Made by a program: the position numbers and the translations under genes. This document shows positions 6,816 to 10,625 of a DNA stretch of 10,625 nucleotides, piece after piece. The notes under the pieces were generated by a model, which was not told where the DNA came from, searched no databases, and was given only the letters and a program-made list of their open reading frames with translations. The stretch spans positions 1 to 10,625 of the forward strand of contig CAJCBY010000507.1 of NCBI GenBank assembly GCA_903960725.1, in the 5' to 3' direction. The stretch comes from an uncultured Cytophagaceae bacterium (GTDB lineage Bacteria; Bacteroidota; Bacteroidia; Cytophagales; Spirosomataceae). Within the stretch, counting starts at the first letter, position 1; every line of letters begins with the position of its first letter.

Positions 6816-7577
6816 TTAAAACTTAGCATCTGCTGGTTTCACATTCGGACGAATGATCTTTAGCAATGTTAATAATTTAATCATCGGATAAGTAGGATCA
6901 AACTCAAACCATTTTGTTGCGAAATTAACGCGGTTAGGTAGTTTGTGGTGGTTGTTTTGGAACAACTCGCCCATCATTACCACATCAAAAATTAATGAAT
7001 TTTTCGAGTGATCATGATTGTCAAAGTTTTGGTAACCATATTTATGGCCTGACCAATTCACGATAGCGCCGTGCACCGGTCCCATTAAAAAATGAACAGG
7101 TAACAAGAAGAAAAAGGCCCAATGCATATCGAAGTATACGTAACCTACAATGTACAAGGACGCATAAGCTACTCCCCATCCTAAACGAGAAATCCATGAA
7201 TCCCCGATTCTTTCAATTGTCTTAGAAACTGGGTAATCATGCTCAAAACGCTCTTCTACCTTTTGATCTCTATTTAAAACAGCGTTATAGATATTTTTAG
7301 TCTTCCACATCATCGTAAATACGTTGCTCGAGAACATTGGTGAGTGTGGGTCTTTCTTCGTGTCCGAGAAAGCATGGTGCATTCTGTGAAGAATAGCATA
7401 GGCTCTCGGGCTTAAAAAAGAGGATCCTTGCGATAAATACGTCAAGAAGTAAAAGAATTTCTCCCAAAACTTACTCATTAAAAACATCTTATGAGCGGAG
7501 TATCGGTGAAGGAAAAACGTTTGGCTAAACAAAGAAACATACCAATGTATGAAGAAAGCCGGAAGTACTAATTGCAT
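6816..7577 (-). CDS. Membrane fatty acid (acyl-CoA) desaturase family protein
   Basis: Integral-membrane di-iron fatty acid desaturase of the acyl-CoA delta-9/DesC-like family, which introduces a double bond into saturated acyl chains and so adjusts membrane fluidity. Histidine boxes are visible: H24-RYSA-H29, H64-RM-H67-H68, the NWSGH motif (N174, H178), and the third box as Q207-NN-H210-H211. The first histidine of the usual third box (HNNHH) is therefore a glutamine. Hydrophobic segments lie around residues 2-20, 40-50, 132-148 and 152-170. The 253-residue length is at the short end; the protein starts almost directly in the first helix. The gene stands alone, with a promoter-like box 27 bp upstream and the shared terminator downstream. 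Regiospecificity and acyl carrier cannot be read from the sequence. Confidence 0.9.
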   Translation of the reverse strand: MQLVLPAFFIHWYVSLFSQTFFLHRYSAHKMFLMSKFWEKFFYFLTYLSQGSSFLSPRAYAILHRMHHAFSDTKKDPHSPMFSSNVFTMMWKTKNIYNAVLNRDQKVEERFEHDYPVSKTIERIGDSWISRLGWGVAYASLYIVGYVYFDMHWAFFFLLPVHFLMGPVHGAIVNWSGHKYGYQNFDNHDHSKNSLIFDVVMMGELFQNNHHKLPNRVNFATKWFEFDPTYPMIKLLTLLKIIRPNVKPADAKF

Positions 7578-7604
7578 AATAGAAAGGATGATTTAATGTT
7601 TTAA

Positions 7605-7612
7605 CAAAAGTA
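7605..7612 (-). promoter_or_regulatory. Candidate -7 box of the desaturase gene
   Basis: On the minus strand TACTTTTG matches the Bacteroidota -7 consensus TAnnTTTG exactly and lies 27 bp before the desaturase ATG. The -33 element is weak: GTG occurs 21 bp upstream in place of TTG. Placement in the only sizeable intergenic gap of this region supports it. Confidence 0.5.
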
Positions 7613-7640
7613 CAAAGCAAATGTTTCTTATTTCACCTGC

Positions 7641-7670
7641 TAATCAATAAAAAATCTGATTTTAATCAAT
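7641..7670 (-). repeat. Pair of direct ATTGATTA repeats upstream of the desaturase promoter
   Basis: The 8-mer ATTGATTA (minus strand) occurs at 7641-7648 and 7663-7670, exactly 22 bp apart, about two helical turns. The distal copy overlaps the last codons and stop of rsmE; the proximal copy begins 28 bp upstream of the -7 box. The position fits an activator or repressor site, but the region is AT-rich and chance repetition is quite possible. Confidence 0.25.
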
Positions 7671-8366
7671 GTTTAAAATATGTAATGCATGACAAATGGC
7701 TATCCCTGCCGTTTCTGTACGTAAAATAGGCTTTCCTAAACTAAACGGTTTCCAATGATTATTTTTCAAAATAGCCGATTCCTCTGCCGTAAAGTCCCCT
7801 TCCGGACCTACGATTACATGGTATTCCTGATCTTTTGAGGCTACTTTAGTCAGCACATTAACAGGTGGATTCGAAATAAAGGCAAATAATTTTTCGCCTC
7901 CCTCTTTTTCAGCCACCTCCTTGAAGGTATGCAATCCAGTAATTTCGGGTAAATAGAGATTCTTAGATTGTTTCAAAGCTGAAATCGCTGTTTTTTCTAA
8001 TCGTTGAAGCTTAATCTCTTTTCGTTCTGAATTTTTAGACGCAAAGAAATGTATCCCATGGATTCCGAATTCCCCACATTTTTCTACCATCCATTCCATA
8101 CGTTCCATCTGCTTCGTGGGCGCCACATAAAGATGAATCGTAAAAGCAGGTTCAGGTTCAGTTTCGATTAATGCTAAGGTGCCAAAAGCTACTTTTTTGC
8201 CTTCAATGGCCGTAATTTTTGACGCAAACTTTTTACCACGGCCATCCAATAAATGAATGACTTCCCCCACTCTTAAACGTAATACCTTAGAAGCATGAAA
8301 GGATTCCTCTTCAGATAAATAAGAGGAATCCTTTGCATTAGGAGCGTAAAATACAGCTATACTCAT
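7662..8366 (-). CDS. rsmE: 16S rRNA (uracil(1498)-N3)-methyltransferase
   Basis: RsmE methylates N3 of U1498 in 16S rRNA, on the assembled 30S subunit, using S-adenosylmethionine. It is a SPOUT-fold (trefoil-knot) enzyme: an N-terminal PUA-like RNA-binding part (about 1-70, LSEEESFHASKVLRLRVGE and HLLDGRGK) and a C-terminal knot domain with VGPEGDF at 186-192 and LGKPILRTETA ending at 220. I take the ATG at 8366 (234 residues, MSIAVFYAP) as the start rather than an in-frame ATG at 8396. The latter would overlap the preceding gene by 29 bp and add a basic tail absent from the family. With this start the gap to the preceding acidic-protein gene is a single base, implying translational coupling. 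A perfect 14-bp inverted repeat lies in codons 11-23. Confidence 0.95.
   Translation of the reverse strand: MSIAVFYAPNAKDSSYLSEEESFHASKVLRLRVGEVIHLLDGRGKKFASKITAIEGKKVAFGTLALIETEPEPAFTIHLYVAPTKQMERMEWMVEKCGEFGIHGIHFFASKNSERKEIKLQRLEKTAISALKQSKNLYLPEITGLHTFKEVAEKEGGEKLFAFISNPPVNVLTKVASKDQEYHVIVGPEGDFTAEESAILKNNHWKPFSLGKPILRTETAGIAICHALHILNID
8298..8334. repeat. Perfect 14-bp inverted repeat in the 5' part of rsmE
   Basis: AAAGGATTCCTCTT (8298-8311) and AAGAGGAATCCTTT (8321-8334) are exact reverse complements separated by a 9-nt loop. In the rsmE mRNA this forms a long hairpin starting about 33 nt downstream of the AUG and encoding roughly KDSSYLSEEESF. No U-run follows on either strand, so it is not a standard intrinsic terminator. 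Its function is unknown. Confidence 0.9.
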
Positions 8367-8367
8367 G

Positions 8368-8943
8368 TTAGTCTTCGTCCTCCTCGTCCTCATCATCTGA
8401 GTTAAAGGTGTAAAGCGATGGATCTAGGCTTAAGGTGTTACTATTAAAGTCCTTTACAAATTGAGATAACATGTCATCATCTAAAGCTGGAACATAAAGC
8501 GCTGCTTCAATACTAACACCATAATCGAATTCTGGATCGATTTCGATGTATTCTGCCACTTTTATTTCCTCGTTCTCCTCTAAATCTTCAATGACTTCCA
8601 GAATAAGCATTTCCACCTCTTCATCTAATTCCTCATTAGGCTCGTAATTTTCATCGCGATTCTCTAAAGGAACATATAAAGGATATTGCTGAATGATTTC
8701 TCTCTCAGCCGCTTCATACAATAAGCTTGAATAATGTAACTGTAACGTACAAACAATGGCATCATAGATGACCTCTTGTTTCTCAAATTGACCCACGAAT
8801 TGGATATGAACCATTTCTCGTTCATTTCCTGATGGAAGGTCTTCGTCTAAAATATAAACGAATGAACGTTTTTCTGCTTCGCATTGCTTTTTAAGTGACG
8901 CTATTTCGGCTGGATCGAATCCAGGATTTGTGTTATTGGACAT
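8368..8943 (-). CDS. Highly acidic protein of unknown function between glnN and rsmE
   Basis: I do not recognise this 191-residue protein. It is extremely acidic: about 52 Asp/Glu against 10 Lys/Arg. Acidic residues cluster at 95-140 (NEELDEEVEMLILEVIEDLE) and in a C-terminal tail SDDEDEEDED. There is no signal peptide, membrane helix or familiar catalytic motif, so it is probably cytoplasmic. A short LYVP motif occurs twice (89-92 and 149-152), a weak hint of two related halves. Two cysteines (C21, C65) are not in a metal-binding pattern. It begins 5 bp after the glnN stop and ends 1 bp before the rsmE start, so it is the middle gene of a probable three-gene transcript. Coding is supported by the tight packing and absence of overlap. 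It could be a charge-mimic, chaperone-like or regulatory partner, but nothing in the sequence decides this. Confidence 0.85.
   Translation of the reverse strand: MSNNTNPGFDPAEIASLKKQCEAEKRSFVYILDEDLPSGNEREMVHIQFVGQFEKQEVIYDAIVCTLQLHYSSLLYEAAEREIIQQYPLYVPLENRDENYEPNEELDEEVEMLILEVIEDLEENEEIKVAEYIEIDPEFDYGVSIEAALYVPALDDDMLSQFVKDFNSNTLSLDPSLYTFNSDDEDEEDED
8379..8384 (-). promoter_or_regulatory. Possible Shine-Dalgarno site of rsmE inside the acidic tail codons
   Basis: The Asp/Glu codons of the preceding gene's tail read AGGAGG on the minus strand, 12 nt before the rsmE ATG at 8366. The match to anti-SD is perfect but the spacing is longer than the usual 5-9 nt. Bacteroidota ribosomes depend little on this signal. 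It may be a by-product of GAG/GAC codons. Confidence 0.25.
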
Positions 8944-8948
8944 GGGGG

Positions 8949-10625
8949 TTATTTGATTAACAAAAGTTCACGGTATTTAGGTAAAGGCCACTCATCATCG
9001 TCAATAATTAATTCTAATTTATCGACGTTATACCGAATCTCTTCGAAATAATCTTTCACTTTCGTGCTATATAAAATAGCTCTTTGTTCTAAATCTTCCG
9101 TATTATTCGCCTCTTTACGCGCTTCAGTCATTTCGCTTTGCATGCGAACAATAGAAGATGTGTATTCGGAGATCTTTTTGATCATTTCAATGGTTGGTGC
9201 ATAGTATTGTGGATCAATGCCAATTTCTTTTTGGCCTTTAACGTTCTCTACTAATTGCGTTTGGTATTTCAGTGAAGTAGAAACGATGTGGTTAATCGCC
9301 ATGTCACCGATCACACGTGATTCAATTTGAATCTTCTTCACATAGTTTTCTAATTCAATTTCATGACGAGCGTGCATTTCTTCTTTTGAATAAATGCCAT
9401 GCTTCGTGAATAATTCGATGGACTCTGGACGTGCATAAACAGCCAAAGCCTCCGGAGTTGTCTTTAAATTAGACAATCCACGACGCGCTGCCTCTTCTAC
9501 CCATTCATCCGAATATCCATTTCCTTCGAAGCGAATTTTTTTAGATTCTTTCACACAACGCTTCAGCACCTCCATAATCGCTAATTCTTTCTTCACTCCT
9601 TTTTCTAAAATCGTTTCCACCTCTTTGCGAAACTTGATTAATTGCTCAGCAACTATCGTATTTAGAATGGTCATGGGAGCAGCAGAATTAGCAGATGAAC
9701 CTACAGCACGGAACTCAAATTTATTACCTGTGAAGGCAAATGGAGAGGTTCTGTTACGATCTGTATTATCTAGAATTAGGGACGGTATTTTATTAATTCC
9801 TAATTTCAAGTACACATTATCCCCTTTTTCTAATTGAATTTCATCTAAGCCATCCATGTTTTCCATATCGTCCAAAACCTGGCTCATCGTACTGCCTAAG
9901 AACGCAGATACAATCGCTGGAGGTGCTTCATTCGCACCCAAACGGTGCTCGTTTCCAGCTGAAGCAATGGATGCTCGCAATAAATCTGCGTGATCATGTA
10001 CTGCTTTTAACGTATTCACAAAGAAGGTTAAGAAACGTAGGTTTTCTTTTGGTTTAGACGATGGAGCTAATAAATTGATTCCAGTATCAGTCGCCAAAGC
10101 CCAGTTATTGTGCTTTCCAGATCCATTGATACCCGCAAAAGGCTTCTCATGGAAAAGAACTTTAAGTTTATGCTTCGAGGCCACTTTAGACATCAAATCC
10201 ATTAATAAGGCATTGTGGTCACAAGCTAAATTAGCCTCTTCAAAAGTAGGTGCTACCTCAAATTGTGCCGGAGCCACCTCATTATGACGCGTTCTAACAG
10301 GCATTCCTAATTTTAGCGCCTCGATTTCGAAGTCTACCATGAAGGCATTCACGCGGTTTGGAATAGATCCAAAATAATGATCTTCTAATTGCTGTCCTTT
10401 CGCTGGTGCATGACCGAAAACCGTACGTCCTGCCATCACTAAATCAGGACGAGCATTAAATAAAGCTTCGTCAACGACAAAATATTCTTGCTCAGCCCCT
10501 AGTGTCGGAATGACTTTACTCACATCGCGGTTAAAGAATTCTTTAATTACAGCGGTCGCTGCTTTATCTACTAATTCGATTGATTTTAATAAAGGCGTTT
10601 TGTAATCTAACGCTTCTCCCGTGTA
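8949..10625 (-). CDS. glnN: Glutamine synthetase type III (GlnN), 5' end outside window
   Basis: GSIII makes glutamine from glutamate, ammonia and ATP, the key ammonium-assimilation step in the cytoplasm. The reading frame stays open to the window edge, with codons YTGEALDYKTPLL upstream of the internal GTG at 10523, so that GTG is not the start. The 558 codons visible compare with about 730 in Bacteroides GlnN, so roughly 170 N-terminal residues are missing. Diagnostic motifs are GAEQEYFVVDE (near 10479-10499), RTRHNEVAPAQFEVAP, HEKPFAGINGSGKHNNW (GSGKHNNW at about 10101-10124), NEHRLGANEAPPAIVSAFLG and NDRTSPFAF-like NRTSPFAFTGNKFEFRAVGSSAN. The long helical C-terminal extension is typical of type III, which forms double hexameric rings. 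It is followed after 5 bp by the acidic-protein gene and then rsmE. The promoter and any nitrogen-control site lie outside the window. Confidence 0.96.
   Translation of the reverse strand, partial: YTGEALDYKTPLLKSIELVDKAATAVIKEFFNRDVSKVIPTLGAEQEYFVVDEALFNARPDLVMAGRTVFGHAPAKGQQLEDHYFGSIPNRVNAFMVDFEIEALKLGMPVRTRHNEVAPAQFEVAPTFEEANLACDHNALLMDLMSKVASKHKLKVLFHEKPFAGINGSGKHNNWALATDTGINLLAPSSKPKENLRFLTFFVNTLKAVHDHADLLRASIASAGNEHRLGANEAPPAIVSAFLGSTMSQVLDDMENMDGLDEIQLEKGDNVYLKLGINKIPSLILDNTDRNRTSPFAFTGNKFEFRAVGSSANSAAPMTILNTIVAEQLIKFRKEVETILEKGVKKELAIMEVLKRCVKESKKIRFEGNGYSDEWVEEAARRGLSNLKTTPEALAVYARPESIELFTKHGIYSKEEMHARHEIELENYVKKIQIESRVIGDMAINHIVSTSLKYQTQLVENVKGQKEIGIDPQYYAPTIEMIKKISEYTSSIVRMQSEMTEARKEANNTEDLEQRAILYSTKVKDYFEEIRYNVDKLELIIDDDEWPLPKYRELLLIK

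Noticed and set aside
7651..7667. AT-rich TGATTAAAATCA then T6 just after rsmE as an intrinsic terminator
   Set aside because: The stem is only 4-5 weak AT pairs with a 2-4 nt loop; the T-run alone does not support the call.
8367..8396. ATG at 8396 as the start of rsmE, adding a basic 10-residue tail
   Set aside because: The extension is just the antiframe reading of the acidic-protein tail and would overlap that gene; the family begins close to the ATG at 8366.
9625..10287. Open frames on the plus strand inside glnN, and similar antisense frames in ispG, cinA and the E2 gene
   Set aside because: They lie fully within strongly conserved genes in other frames and have no recognisable protein features.
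10521..10523. GTG at 10523 as the start of glutamine synthetase
   Set aside because: The same frame continues to the window edge with clear GlnN sequence (YTGEALD...), and the protein would lack about 200 residues.

Overview
The window looks like chromosomal housekeeping DNA from a member of the Bacteroidota, most likely a gliding or gliding-derived member of the Cytophagales (for example the Spirosomataceae/Cytophagaceae side). This rests on four things: a GldC homologue, the long IspG form with an inserted central domain, a type III (GlnN) glutamine synthetase, and promoter-like boxes matching the Bacteroidota -7 consensus TAnnTTTG. Composition and codon use look even from end to end. I see no insertion sequence, phage gene, integrase, tRNA, rRNA or CRISPR array. 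Coding density is very high: the longest gene-free gap is 84 bp.

Layout, left to right. (1) 1-2820, plus strand: the C-terminal half of a sugar MFS transporter, then ispG (isoprenoid precursor synthesis, MEP pathway) with its own candidate promoter, then a tightly coupled small one-helix membrane protein (DUF6728-like). (2) 2821-4211, minus strand: gldC followed 2 bp later by an exported thioredoxin-fold protein with a CxxC motif. Its stop codon directly abuts the stop of the small membrane protein gene. (3) A 44-bp AT-rich divergent intergenic region (4212-4255). (4) 4256-6767, plus strand: cinA and, 4 bp later, a three-domain 2-oxo acid dehydrogenase E2 acyltransferase, closed by a strong bidirectional terminator. 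(5) 6816-7577, minus strand: a fatty acid desaturase with its own promoter-like box. (6) 7662-10625, minus strand: glutamine synthetase III (5' end beyond the window), then a very acidic protein of unknown function, then rsmE, spaced 5 bp and 1 bp apart and so probably one transcript.

The genes are a mosaic of short operons rather than one pathway: nutrient uptake, MEP isoprenoids, envelope/gliding, NAD-related repair with central-carbon acyl transfer, membrane-lipid desaturation, and nitrogen assimilation linked to ribosome modification. I did not find a convincing new biological system. The items most worth a second look are a perfect 14-bp inverted repeat inside the start of rsmE, the uncharacterised acidic protein between glnN and rsmE, the desaturase with glutamine in place of a usual histidine ligand, and the gldC-thioredoxin pair.
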